Positions 1-6,092 of a stretch of 10,592 bases of DNA are shown here, piece after piece. The translations under genes were made by a program, and so were the position numbers. The notes beneath the pieces are model-generated. The model made no database searches, was not told the DNA's origin, and saw only the letters and a program-made list of their open reading frames with translations. Every line of letters starts with the position of its first letter. Position 1 is the first letter of the stretch. Origin of the DNA: JANSYP01 sp039184415 (lineage in GTDB: Bacteria > Pseudomonadota > Alphaproteobacteria > Rhodobacterales > Rhodobacteraceae); contig JBCDBB010000134.1 in the NCBI GenBank assembly GCA_039184415.1, positions 1 through 10,592 of the forward strand. Direction: 5' to 3'.

Positions 1-204
1 CGCGGCATGCGCCAGGTCACCGATACCGGCGCGATCGAGGCCGCCGTGGACAAGGTGATCGCCGACAATCCCGCCCAGGTGGAAAAGGCCAAGCAGAACC
101 CGAAGCTCGCGGGCTGGTTCGTCGGTCAGGTGATGAAGGCCACGGGCGGAAAGGCCAATCCGAAGGCCGTCAACGAAATCGTCGCCGCCAGGCTCGGGCT
201 CTGA
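1..204 (+). CDS. gatB: Asp/Glu-tRNA amidotransferase subunit B, C-terminal end (partial)
   Basis: This is the last 67 codons of a gene that begins before the window, read in frame 1 and ending in TGA at 202-204. The residues match the C-terminal YqeY-like helical domain of GatB: a helix with VDKVIADNPAQVEK, then the near-invariant GWFVGQVMKATGGKANP segment, then the closing VNEIVAARL helix. GatB is the kinase/tRNA-binding subunit of the GatCAB complex, which amidates Glu-tRNA(Gln) or Asp-tRNA(Asn) in the cytoplasm of bacteria lacking the matching synthetase. The C-terminal domain contacts the tRNA. Catalytic parts lie outside the window and cannot be judged. The gene converges on znuA, with only 33 bp between the two stop codons. 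Confidence 0.93.
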   Translation, partial: RGMRQVTDTGAIEAAVDKVIADNPAQVEKAKQNPKLAGWFVGQVMKATGGKANPKAVNEIVAARLGL

Positions 205-205
205 C

Positions 206-215
206 GGCGATCGCC
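206..215. other. 10-bp perfect palindrome between convergent gatB and znuA
   Basis: GGCGATCGCC is a perfect 10-bp palindrome directly after the gatB stop, in the 33-bp gap between two convergent genes. There is no spacer loop and no T-run on either strand, so it is not a standard intrinsic terminator. It may be chance in G+C-rich DNA. Confidence 0.3.
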
Positions 216-237
216 CCTAGATAACGGCCGGGCTGCG

Positions 238-1563
238 TCAGGACGCCTCCACGCAACCCGCGATGGCCTGACCAAGTGAGACAAGGAACGCGGGGTAGAA
301 GTCCGGCCCCGGCTCGATCCCCTGCCCCAGCGGGTCGATCACGGCGACCGTTCCGCCACTGCCTTCGGCGACGGTCGCGGCCAGTGCCGGGTTGAACTGC
401 GGCTCGGCGAAAATGCAGACCGTGCCATGCTCGGCCACCTCGGCGCGCAGTTTCTGCAGATGCGCCGGGCCGAGGCTCGACGCGTCCCCGAGGCTGATCG
501 CCCCGAGCGGCGCGAGCCCGAACCGGTTCTCGAAATACTGATAGGCATCGTGGAAGACGACGAACTCGACATCGCCCGCCCCGCTCAGCGCCTCCTGGAC
601 CTGCGCCGTCGCGGCCGCGATCTCCGCCTGACCCGCTGCCGCATTCGCGCGATAGGTGTCGGCATTGTCGGGGTCCGCCGCGGCCAGGTCTTCGGCGATC
701 ATGCCCAGCCAGAGGCTCGCGTTTTGCGGATCGAGCCAGCCATGGGGGTCCGCGCCATCGCCATGGGCATGATCGTGATCATGTCCGTGGGCATCCGCCT
801 CCTTGTGCCCATGGGCCTCCTCATGCCCGTGATCGTCACCATGGGCATGTGCGTCTGCATGTTCCTCGTGCGCGTGCTCGTCCTCATGGGCATGCTCTTC
901 ATGGGCGTGTTCGTCCGCATGGGCGGCCGCCTCATGCCCATGATCGTCCTTATGCGCGTGTTCATCACCGTGTGCATGCTCGTCCTCGTGCGCGTGCTCA
1001 TCCTCGTGCGCGTGCTCATCCTCATGTCCATTGGTGTCGCCGGCATGGGCCGCCTCATGGCCATGCGCGTCCCCGTGGCCATGATCATCCGCGTGACCAT
1101 GCGCATCCTCATGCCCGTGATCACCCGCATGGGCTTCGTCGTGACCGTGATCGCCGTGATCATGATCGTGGCCGCCATCGCCATCCCCGAAGATCGCGAC
1201 CTCCCGGAACCCGTGGGTCACGGTCCCGTCACGCTCCATCATCGGGGTCATCGCCTGGTTTTCGGATTGCGACTCCAGCGACCGCGCAAGCCAGGGCGTC
1301 AGACCCTCCGAGATCCAGAAGACCATGTCCGCATTATGGAGCGCGCGTGCCTCGCTCGGGCGCAGCGCATAGCCATGGGGAGAGGCACCCGGCGGCAGGA
1401 TCAGCGCCGGGCTCCCCAGATCGCCCATCACCTTGGCCACCAGCCCGTGCAAGGGCGCAATATCGACCGCGACCTGCGGCACCTCGGCCCGGACAGCCGT
1501 CGCTGTACCCGCCAGCGCCAGTCCAAGACACGTGATTGCTCGAATGGATTTCGTCCGCCCCAT
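238..1563 (-). CDS. znuA: Zinc ABC transporter periplasmic-binding protein ZnuA with very long His-rich loop
   Basis: This is a 441-aa solute-binding protein of the cluster A-I (ZnuA) family, which captures Zn2+ in the periplasm and passes it to ZnuB. The ATG at 1563 was chosen because it is preceded by AGGTGG (1568-1573) and opens a signal peptide (MGRTK, hydrophobic core, ATAVRA^EVPQ, cleavage near residue 26). An in-frame extension to 1677 would run through the control region. Expected zinc ligands are visible: H63 in GASPHGYALRPS, H274 in DPHGWLDP, H338 in VVFHDAYQYFE, and an acidic E387 in FAEPQFNP. Between residues 132 and 267 lies a His/Asp/Glu/Gly/Ala loop with about 45 His, far longer than in most homologues (family proteins are usually about 300-350 aa). 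The loop may trap or hand over zinc. The gene is divergent from zur-znuCB. The family call is sure; the loop's function is inferred. Confidence 0.95.
   Translation of the reverse strand: MGRTKSIRAITCLGLALAGTATAVRAEVPQVAVDIAPLHGLVAKVMGDLGSPALILPPGASPHGYALRPSEARALHNADMVFWISEGLTPWLARSLESQSENQAMTPMMERDGTVTHGFREVAIFGDGDGGHDHDHGDHGHDEAHAGDHGHEDAHGHADDHGHGDAHGHEAAHAGDTNGHEDEHAHEDEHAHEDEHAHGDEHAHKDDHGHEAAAHADEHAHEEHAHEDEHAHEEHADAHAHGDDHGHEEAHGHKEADAHGHDHDHAHGDGADPHGWLDPQNASLWLGMIAEDLAAADPDNADTYRANAAAGQAEIAAATAQVQEALSGAGDVEFVVFHDAYQYFENRFGLAPLGAISLGDASSLGPAHLQKLRAEVAEHGTVCIFAEPQFNPALAATVAEGSGGTVAVIDPLGQGIEPGPDFYPAFLVSLGQAIAGCVEAS
763..1170 (-). repeat. His-rich low-complexity segment inside znuA
   Basis: These codons encode ZnuA residues 132-267: short units such as HEDEHA, HGHEDAHGH and HDHDHAHGD, about one third histidine with most other residues Asp, Glu, Gly or Ala. 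The core (about 952-1026) is made of 6-residue/18-bp units related to HEDEHA. The segment also forces long open frames on the opposite strand. It probably grows and shrinks by slippage or unequal recombination. Confidence 0.9.
983..1018. repeat. Perfect 18-bp tandem duplication in the znuA His-rich core
   Basis: The 18-mer TCCTCGTGCGCGTGCTCA occurs twice head-to-tail (983-1000 and 1001-1018) with no mismatch. A degenerate copy lies just upstream (965-982) and the start of another follows at 1019. On the coding strand each unit encodes a 6-residue His/Glu/Asp motif. Perfect identity at the nucleotide level suggests a recent duplication. Confidence 0.9.
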
Positions 1564-1573
1564 AACCCCACCT

Positions 1574-1586
1574 GTTATCGTGTAAC
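1574..1586. promoter_or_regulatory. Second inverted repeat in znuA/zur control region, possible weak Zur site
   Basis: GTTA and TAAC arms flank a 5-bp centre (GTTATCGTGTAAC), immediately upstream of the znuA ribosome-binding site. The arms resemble half-sites of the Rhodobacterales Zur motif, but the spacing is wider than the consensus. It could be a second operator for znuA or a coincidence. Confidence 0.3.
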
Positions 1587-1587
1587 G

Positions 1588-1615
1588 TCGACCATGGACA
1601 CCTACAGGGTATGAT
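1588..1615 (+). promoter_or_regulatory. Candidate sigma70 promoter for zur-znuC-znuB
   Basis: TCGACC (1588-1593) and TATGAT (1610-1615) are separated by 16 bp and resemble TTGACA/TATAAT. The -10 hexamer lies inside the Zur-box-like palindrome, so a bound repressor would block RNA polymerase. This comes from sequence inspection only. Confidence 0.4.
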
Positions 1616-1625
1616 ATATCATCGC
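1608..1625. promoter_or_regulatory. Zur-box-like operator between znuA and zur-znuCB
   Basis: A perfect 12-bp palindrome ATGATATATCAT (1611-1622) sits in an AT-rich island of the divergent control region. Extended to 18 bp it agrees at about 13 positions with the Rhodobacterales Zur consensus as I remember it (GATATGTTATAACATATC). It lies 45 bp from the znuA start and 51 bp from the zur start and overlaps a candidate -10, so one site could control both arms. Confidence 0.65.
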
Positions 1626-1652
1626 AAGATCGGATCAGAGGAGCCCGCTTCC

Positions 1653-1679
1653 ATGCGCCAGCGCCAGACGTCATCATGA
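1653..1679 (+). CDS. Putative 8-residue leader ORF (MRQRQTSS) coupled to zur
   Basis: An ATG at 1653 is preceded by a good Shine-Dalgarno, AGAGGAG (1637-1643), at 9 nt. It opens 8 codons that stop at TGA 1677-1679, overlapping the zur ATG (1676-1678) as ATGA. The zur ATG itself has no Shine-Dalgarno at normal distance, since the AGGAG lies more than 30 nt upstream, and there is no alternative start in its frame. Ribosomes may therefore load at this leader and re-initiate on zur. The peptide has no Cys or His, so it is unlikely to sense zinc itself. Confidence 0.35.
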   Translation: MRQRQTSS

Positions 1680-2161
1680 GTGCACAAGGCTTCGAACGCC
1701 ACGATCACGCCGCCTGCATCACCGACGGGCTCGCCGCGGCCGAACGCGTCTGCGCGGAACGCGGGCTGCAGCTGACGCGGGTGCGACGGCGCGTGCTGGA
1801 GTATCTGCTGGGGGAGCACCGCGCACTTGGCGCCTACGAAATCCTCGACCGCCTGAGCGCCGAGGGGCTCGGCAAGCAGCCGCCTGTCGCCTACCGCGCG
1901 CTGGAGTTTCTCGTCACCAACGGCTTCGCGCACCGGGTCGAAAAGCTCAACGCCTTCATCGCCTGCGGGCTGCCGGGCAAAACCCATCACCCGGTCATCC
2001 TGATCTGTTCCGATTGCGGCGCCGTGGCAGAGACCGCGACCAACCCGGCGGCGGGCGCGCTTGGACGCGCCGCCAAGGCCAGCGGGTTTGCCATCGACCG
2101 CACCGTGATCGAGGCCGAGGGCACATGCCCGCGCTGCGCCGGAGCTGCGGGCCCCGCATGA
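1676..2161 (+). CDS. zur: Zinc uptake regulator Zur (Fur family)
   Basis: This is a 161-aa Fur-family repressor that with Zn2+ bound should shut off znuA and znuCB. The N-terminal winged helix covers about residues 20-90, with LTRVRRRVLEYLL, an AYEILDRL helix and recognition-helix text PVAYRALEFLVTNG (most Fur proteins have PTVYRAL here). The metal sites fit Zur: C97, H104/H105 and E119 for the regulatory site, and CSDC (111-114) with CPRC (151-154) for the structural zinc. The ATG at 1676 is the only plausible start in this frame, because no ATG, GTG or TTG occurs upstream before the operator. Translation is probably coupled to a short leader ORF. The stop overlaps the znuC start (ATGA). Linkage to znuABC makes Zur rather than Fur, Mur or PerR by far the best call. 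Confidence 0.94.
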   Translation: MSAQGFERHDHAACITDGLAAAERVCAERGLQLTRVRRRVLEYLLGEHRALGAYEILDRLSAEGLGKQPPVAYRALEFLVTNGFAHRVEKLNAFIACGLPGKTHHPVILICSDCGAVAETATNPAAGALGRAAKASGFAIDRTVIEAEGTCPRCAGAAGPA

Positions 2162-2895
2162 GCCTGATCGAGAGCCAGGGGCTCACCGTCCGCTATGGCG
2201 GAATCGAGGCGCTGCAGAATGTCGATTTCCATATCGACCGGGGTGAGATCGTGACCATCGTCGGGCCGAACGGCTCGGGAAAATCGACCCTGCTGCGCGC
2301 GCTCATCGGCGCGGTGCCGCTCAGCGGCGGCGAGATCCACCGCGCCCCCGGCCTGCGCATCGGCTATGTTCCCCAGCGGCTCCAGATCGACCCCACGCTG
2401 CCGATCACGGTGGCGCGGTTTCTCTGCCTGCCCCATTCGGTGCCGCGCGCGCAAATCCTGGCGGCGCTCGACGCCGCGGGCGTGCCGGATCTGAGCCACC
2501 GCCAGATGGCGGCGCTCTCCGGCGGCCAGTTCCAGCGCGTACTGCTCGCCCGCGCGCTGCTCGGCGATCCGGACCTGCTGATCCTCGATGAGGCGACCCA
2601 GGGCCTCGACCAGCCGGGCTCCGCCGCCTTCTACCGCCAGATCGAACAGGTCCGCGACGAGCTCGGCTGCGCGGTTCTGATGGTCAGTCACGAACTTCAT
2701 GTGGTGATGAGCGCGTCGGACCGGGTGGTCTGCATCAACCGCCATGTCTGCTGTGAAGGCTCGCCCGAAACCGTTTCCGCCGCCCCCGCCTATCGGGCGC
2801 TCTTCGGCTCGGGGACGCAGGGCGCGCTGGCGCTCTACCGCCACGAACATCGCGGCCATGACCATGACAGGCTCGACCGTACCGCCGCCGAATGA
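2158..2895 (+). CDS. znuC: Zinc ABC transporter ATP-binding protein ZnuC
   Basis: This 245-aa cytoplasmic ATPase powers zinc import through ZnuB. ABC motifs are complete: Walker A GPNGSGKST (36-44), Q-loop around VPQRL (71-75), signature LSGGQ (120-124), Walker B LILDE (141-145) followed by the D-loop, and H-loop H178 in VSHELH. The start ATG at 2158 overlaps the zur stop (2159-2161), implying coupled translation. A longer in-frame ORF from 2014 would run through zur and is not used. The C-terminus ends in a short His-rich tail (RHEHRGHDHDR, about 228-238), common in ZnuC and possibly zinc-binding. znuB follows after 10 nt. Confidence 0.95.
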   Translation: MSLIESQGLTVRYGGIEALQNVDFHIDRGEIVTIVGPNGSGKSTLLRALIGAVPLSGGEIHRAPGLRIGYVPQRLQIDPTLPITVARFLCLPHSVPRAQILAALDAAGVPDLSHRQMAALSGGQFQRVLLARALLGDPDLLILDEATQGLDQPGSAAFYRQIEQVRDELGCAVLMVSHELHVVMSASDRVVCINRHVCCEGSPETVSAAPAYRALFGSGTQGALALYRHEHRGHDHDRLDRTAAE

Positions 2896-2905
2896 GATCA
2901 AGACC

Positions 2906-3709
2906 ATGCTCGACGCCTTCCTGATCCGCGCCATCCTCGCCGGGCTCGGCGTGGCGCTTGCCGCCGCGCCCCTGGGCTGTTTCGTGGTCTGGCGGCGCAT
3001 GGCCTATTTCGGCGATGCCACCGCCCATGCCGCGATGCTGGGGATCGCGCTCTCGCTGGCGCTGTCGGTGCCGATCATGGCCGGCACGCTGGTGATCGCA
3101 CTGACCATGGCGATCGCGGTCAGCCGGTTGGCCGGCCGGGGCATCGCGGTCGATACGCTCCTGGGCGTGATGGCGCATTCCGCGCTGGCCTTCGGCATCG
3201 TCGCCATCGCCTTCGTGCCCGGCGTGCGGCTCGATCTCTCGGCCTATCTCTTCGGCGATATCCTCGCGGTCCGGTGGAATGACGTGCTGCTGATCTGGTT
3301 CGGCGCGGCGGCGGTGAGCGCCCTGATCGCCTGGCGCTGGTCGGCGCTTCTGACCGCGACGCTCTCGCCCGAACTGGCCCAAGCCAGCGGCATCCGCCCC
3401 GAACGCGAACGGCTGATCCTGACGGTCGCGCTGGCGCTGGTGGTGGCGCTGGCGATTAAGGTCGTGGGCGTTCTTCTGATCGCGGCGCTCCTGATCATCC
3501 CCGCCGCTGCCGCCCGGCCGATGGCACGCACGCCGGAAGGCATGGCCGCCATCGCGATCGGGCTTGCCGCAGCATCCGTTCTGGGCGGGATCGCGCTCTC
3601 CTTCGCCGCCGACACGCCCACCGGCCCCACGATCGTCTGCGCAGCGGCGCTGGTTTTCGTGCTGACCAACGGGCTTGCGGCGCTGCTGCGCGGCAGACCG
3701 GCGGGCTAG
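2906..3709 (+). CDS. znuB: Zinc ABC transporter permease ZnuB
   Basis: This is a 267-aa inner-membrane permease of the ABC-3 (ZnuB/MntB/TroC) family. The N-terminus MLDAFLIRAILAGLGV followed by GCFVVWRRMAYFGDATAHAA is the conserved opening of ZnuB and fixes the ATG at 2906. An upstream in-frame ATG at 2858 inside znuC is possible but would add an unusual polar extension. About eight hydrophobic segments are visible (near residues 6-28, 37-52, 55-75, 87-106, 127-146, 171-203, 213-233 and 241-261). The loop SPELAQASGI (154-163) matches the family coupling helix that contacts ZnuC. It is last in the zur-znuC-znuB operon. Its stop is 4 bp from the stop of the convergent b561-YceI gene, leaving no room for a terminator. 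Confidence 0.94.
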   Translation: MLDAFLIRAILAGLGVALAAAPLGCFVVWRRMAYFGDATAHAAMLGIALSLALSVPIMAGTLVIALTMAIAVSRLAGRGIAVDTLLGVMAHSALAFGIVAIAFVPGVRLDLSAYLFGDILAVRWNDVLLIWFGAAAVSALIAWRWSALLTATLSPELAQASGIRPERERLILTVALALVVALAIKVVGVLLIAALLIIPAAAARPMARTPEGMAAIAIGLAAASVLGGIALSFAADTPTGPTIVCAAALVFVLTNGLAALLRGRPAG

Positions 3710-3713
3710 CGCC

Positions 3714-4940
3714 CTACTCCGCCGCGCGGGTGGCGGTCAGCGACACGGTGACGGTCACCGGGAAGCCCACGCTCGATTCGTCGGCATAGCTCGCCGTGCC
3801 CACGCCGAATTCGCGGCGGTCCAGCACCAACTCGCCCTGGGCCTGCGCCTCGTCGCCCTCGACCGTCAGCGTGAAGGGCAGCACCGTCGGCACCTCGACC
3901 CCGCGGAGGCTCAGCGTGCCCACCGCCTCATAGGCGCCTGCCGTGTCGGTCCGGGTGAGCTCGGCGGCAAAGACCGCCACCGGGTATTCAGCCGCATCCA
4001 GAAACTCCGCGTTCAGCGCCTGTTCGGTCACGCTGCCCAGCGTCAGCGATGCCACGGCAATATCCACCTCGACCGAGCCCACGACCGGCCCTTCGGCCTC
4101 CGGGTCATAATCGATAGCCGCCTGCCAGTCGGCGAACTGGCCAGTGACGCCACTGCCGAGCTGCAGCGCGGTGATCTCCAGCGTGCCCTCCTGCACGACC
4201 CAGCCGGTGGGTTTCGCGGCCAGCGCCGCGGGGGCGGGCACCGCCCCGGTCTGGCCGCCGGAGAGCCCCAGGAAAACCCCGATCCCGATGGCCACCGCAT
4301 AGATCGCGGACGCCGCGACGGCGGGCAGTGCGCTCTCATGCTGCGGTGGCACGTCGGGCGCGGTCCGCCCCGGCAGCATCCGGCGCAGCGTGTCGTCGCG
4401 GTCGATCAGGTGATGTTTCAGCGCGCCGCCGACATGGAGCAGGATCGCCACCCCCAGAAGGATCACGAAGGTGAAATGGAACTTTGCGAACAGCACCGCC
4501 ACCAGCTCGGACTTCGGCACCAGCGGCAGGTTCTGGCCAAAGGGCCACCAGATCGGCGCAAAGCCCTCGGTGGCGGCATGGTGGATCCAGCCGGTCAGCG
4601 GCACCAGCAGCATCGAGCCGTAAAGCAGCCAGTGCACGGTTTCCGCCGCAAAGCTCTCCAGACGTTTCTCGGCATTCAGCAATCCCGGCTTGGCCTGGCT
4701 CAGCGCCCAGAGGATCCTCAGCAACGCCGTGAAGAACGCGGTGATCCCCACCGTCTTGTGCAGAGAAAAGAGCCAGGCTTTGCGCGCCAGCTCCTCGCTC
4801 GTCTCATAGGGCAGCCAGTTGGCGACGATCCCCAGCGGGATCGCCGTCAGGATCAGAAGCGCCGTGAGCCAGTGAAAGGTCTTCGTGACAGCGCCGTAGG
4901 TGACGTCTGTATTGCCAAGGGTTGTGCTTGCCATCGCCAT
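3714..4940 (-). CDS. Cytochrome b561 / YceI lipocalin-like fusion protein
   Basis: This 408-aa protein has two domains. Residues about 15-180 form a four-helix bacterial cytochrome b561 (CybB-like) membrane domain with likely haem-b ligands H23 (KTFHW), H61 (LHKTVG), H155 (FHFTF) and H169 (LLHV). After a cytoplasmic linker, a fifth membrane helix (about 205-226) should place residues about 247-405 in the periplasm. That part is a YceI domain, a beta-barrel that in known members binds polyisoprenoids, with motifs such as SLRGVEVPTVLPFTLTV and LDRREFGVG. Electron transfer to or from a quinone-like ligand held by YceI is a reasonable inference, not shown. The ATG at 4940 has AGGAG (4947-4951) 6 nt upstream. 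The longer in-frame start at 4994 lacks this. The protein is divergent from fabD and functionally unlinked to it. Confidence 0.9.
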   Translation of the reverse strand: MAMASTTLGNTDVTYGAVTKTFHWLTALLILTAIPLGIVANWLPYETSEELARKAWLFSLHKTVGITAFFTALLRILWALSQAKPGLLNAEKRLESFAAETVHWLLYGSMLLVPLTGWIHHAATEGFAPIWWPFGQNLPLVPKSELVAVLFAKFHFTFVILLGVAILLHVGGALKHHLIDRDDTLRRMLPGRTAPDVPPQHESALPAVAASAIYAVAIGIGVFLGLSGGQTGAVPAPAALAAKPTGWVVQEGTLEITALQLGSGVTGQFADWQAAIDYDPEAEGPVVGSVEVDIAVASLTLGSVTEQALNAEFLDAAEYPVAVFAAELTRTDTAGAYEAVGTLSLRGVEVPTVLPFTLTVEGDEAQAQGELVLDRREFGVGTASYADESSVGFPVTVTVSLTATRAAE

Positions 4941-4966
4941 GGGACGCTCCTTCGCTCGCTGCGGCA

Positions 4967-4994
4967 CAGATAGACCAGCTCTGTCCCGGCACAA
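4967..4994 (-). promoter_or_regulatory. Candidate sigma70 promoter for the b561-YceI gene
   Basis: On the minus strand TTGTGC (4989-4994) and TATCTG (4967-4972) are 16 bp apart, about 27 nt from the ATG at 4940. Two or three mismatches per hexamer make this tentative. Confidence 0.3.
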
Positions 4995-5055
4995 ATGTAC
5001 GCCGCCGCACGGTTGTTGTGCATTCCCGCCGGAGTCGCGGTCACGGCGCGCAGGA

Positions 5056-5084
5056 TTGCGCCGAAACCGGCGCTCGGCTATCCC
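5056..5084 (+). promoter_or_regulatory. Candidate sigma70 promoter for fabD
   Basis: TTGCGC (5056-5061) and TATCCC (5079-5084) are separated by exactly 17 bp, leaving a leader of about 60 nt before the fabD ATG. The hexamers are G+C-rich variants of the consensus. Support is by position and spacing only. Confidence 0.35.
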
Positions 5085-5150
5085 GCGTCACCAGCCCGAA
5101 CCGCCGGACCCGGTACCGGCCCAGCAGTGCCCATTGAGAGGAGATCGCCG

Positions 5151-6092
5151 ATGAGCCGCGCCTATGTGTTCCCCGGACAGGGGGCCCAGACCATCGGCAT
5201 GGGAAAAGAGCTTGCCGAGACCAGCCCGGCCGCCCGCGCGGTCTTTGACGAGGTCGACGCGGCGCTCGGCGAAAAGCTCTCCGATCTGATCTGGGAGGGC
5301 GAGATCGAGACCCTGACGCTGACCGAAAACGCCCAGCCCGCGCTGATGGCCTGTTCGCTCGCCGTGGTACGCGCGCTGGAGGAAAAGGGCGTGACGATCG
5401 CCGACGGTGCCTTTGTCGCCGGCCATTCGCTGGGCGAGTATTCCGCCATGGCCGCGGCGGGCGCACTCAGCCTGCCCGACACCGCGCGGCTTTTGCGCCT
5501 GCGCGGCCGGGCCATGCAATCGGCGGTGCCGGTGGGCGTGGGCGCGATGGCAGCCCTGCTTGGGCTCGACCGCGACACCGTCGCCGAGATCGCCGCCGAG
5601 GCCGCGGGCGACCAGGTCTGCGACGCAGCCAATGACAACGACCCCGCCCAGGTCGTGGTGTCCGGCGACACCGCCGCGGTCGAACGCGCGGTGGAACTCG
5701 CCAAGGGCCGCGGCGCCAAGCGTGCGCTGATGCTGCCGGTCTCCGCCCCCTTCCATTGCGCGCTGATGCAGCCCGCAGCCGAGGCGATGGCCGAGGCGTT
5801 GGCCTATGTCGAGATGTCCGCTCCGAGCGTCCCGGTGGTGCAGAATGTCTCGGCCGAGGGCGTCAGCGATCCCGAAACCCTCCGCGCCCAGCTCGTGGCG
5901 CAGGTCACCGCGCCGGTCCGCTGGCGCGAAAGCGTGCTCTGGATGGCCGAGAACGGCGTGACCGAGCTCTGGGAGCTTGGCGCCGGCAAGGCACTCAGCG
6001 GCATGGTCCGGCGCATCGACAAATCGCTCGCCACCCGCGCCATCGGCACGCCCGCCGATCTGGCCGCGGCGACCGAGGCGGCGCTTGCCTGA
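5151..6092 (+). CDS. fabD: Malonyl-CoA:ACP transacylase FabD
   Basis: This 313-aa cytoplasmic enzyme moves malonyl groups from CoA to the phosphopantetheine arm of ACP, supplying the extender unit of type II fatty-acid synthesis. Hallmarks are FPGQGAQ (7-13, oxyanion region), the nucleophile S93 in GHSLGEYSA, R118 in the LRLRGRAMQ segment that binds the malonyl carboxylate, and catalytic H202 in SAPFHC. Length is normal for FabD (about 310 aa). The ATG at 5151 has AGGAG (5139-5143) 7 nt upstream. A longer in-frame ORF from 4995 would run through the promoter region. The next gene starts inside the fabD stop region, and fabG and acpP follow, making a lipid-synthesis cluster. Confidence 0.96.
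   Translation: MSRAYVFPGQGAQTIGMGKELAETSPAARAVFDEVDAALGEKLSDLIWEGEIETLTLTENAQPALMACSLAVVRALEEKGVTIADGAFVAGHSLGEYSAMAAAGALSLPDTARLLRLRGRAMQSAVPVGVGAMAALLGLDRDTVAEIAAEAAGDQVCDAANDNDPAQVVVSGDTAAVERAVELAKGRGAKRALMLPVSAPFHCALMQPAAEAMAEALAYVEMSAPSVPVVQNVSAEGVSDPETLRAQLVAQVTAPVRWRESVLWMAENGVTELWELGAGKALSGMVRRIDKSLATRAIGTPADLAAATEAALA

Noticed and set aside
952..1026. CRISPR-like direct repeats
   Set aside because: Units are 18 bp, directly abutting, in frame and encode HEDEHA-type residues. There are no spacers, so this is a coding tandem repeat.
427..1614. 395-codon open frame antisense to znuA, and two further frames over the His-rich region
   Set aside because: The translations are Met/Val/Arg/His-rich low complexity forced by the His/Asp/Glu repeats and high G+C. 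ZnuA on the minus strand has full family motifs.
3675..4973. 432-codon open frame antisense to the b561-YceI gene
   Set aside because: Arg/Gln/His-rich composition, no family motif, no proper start, and it is covered by a gene with clear domains on the minus strand.
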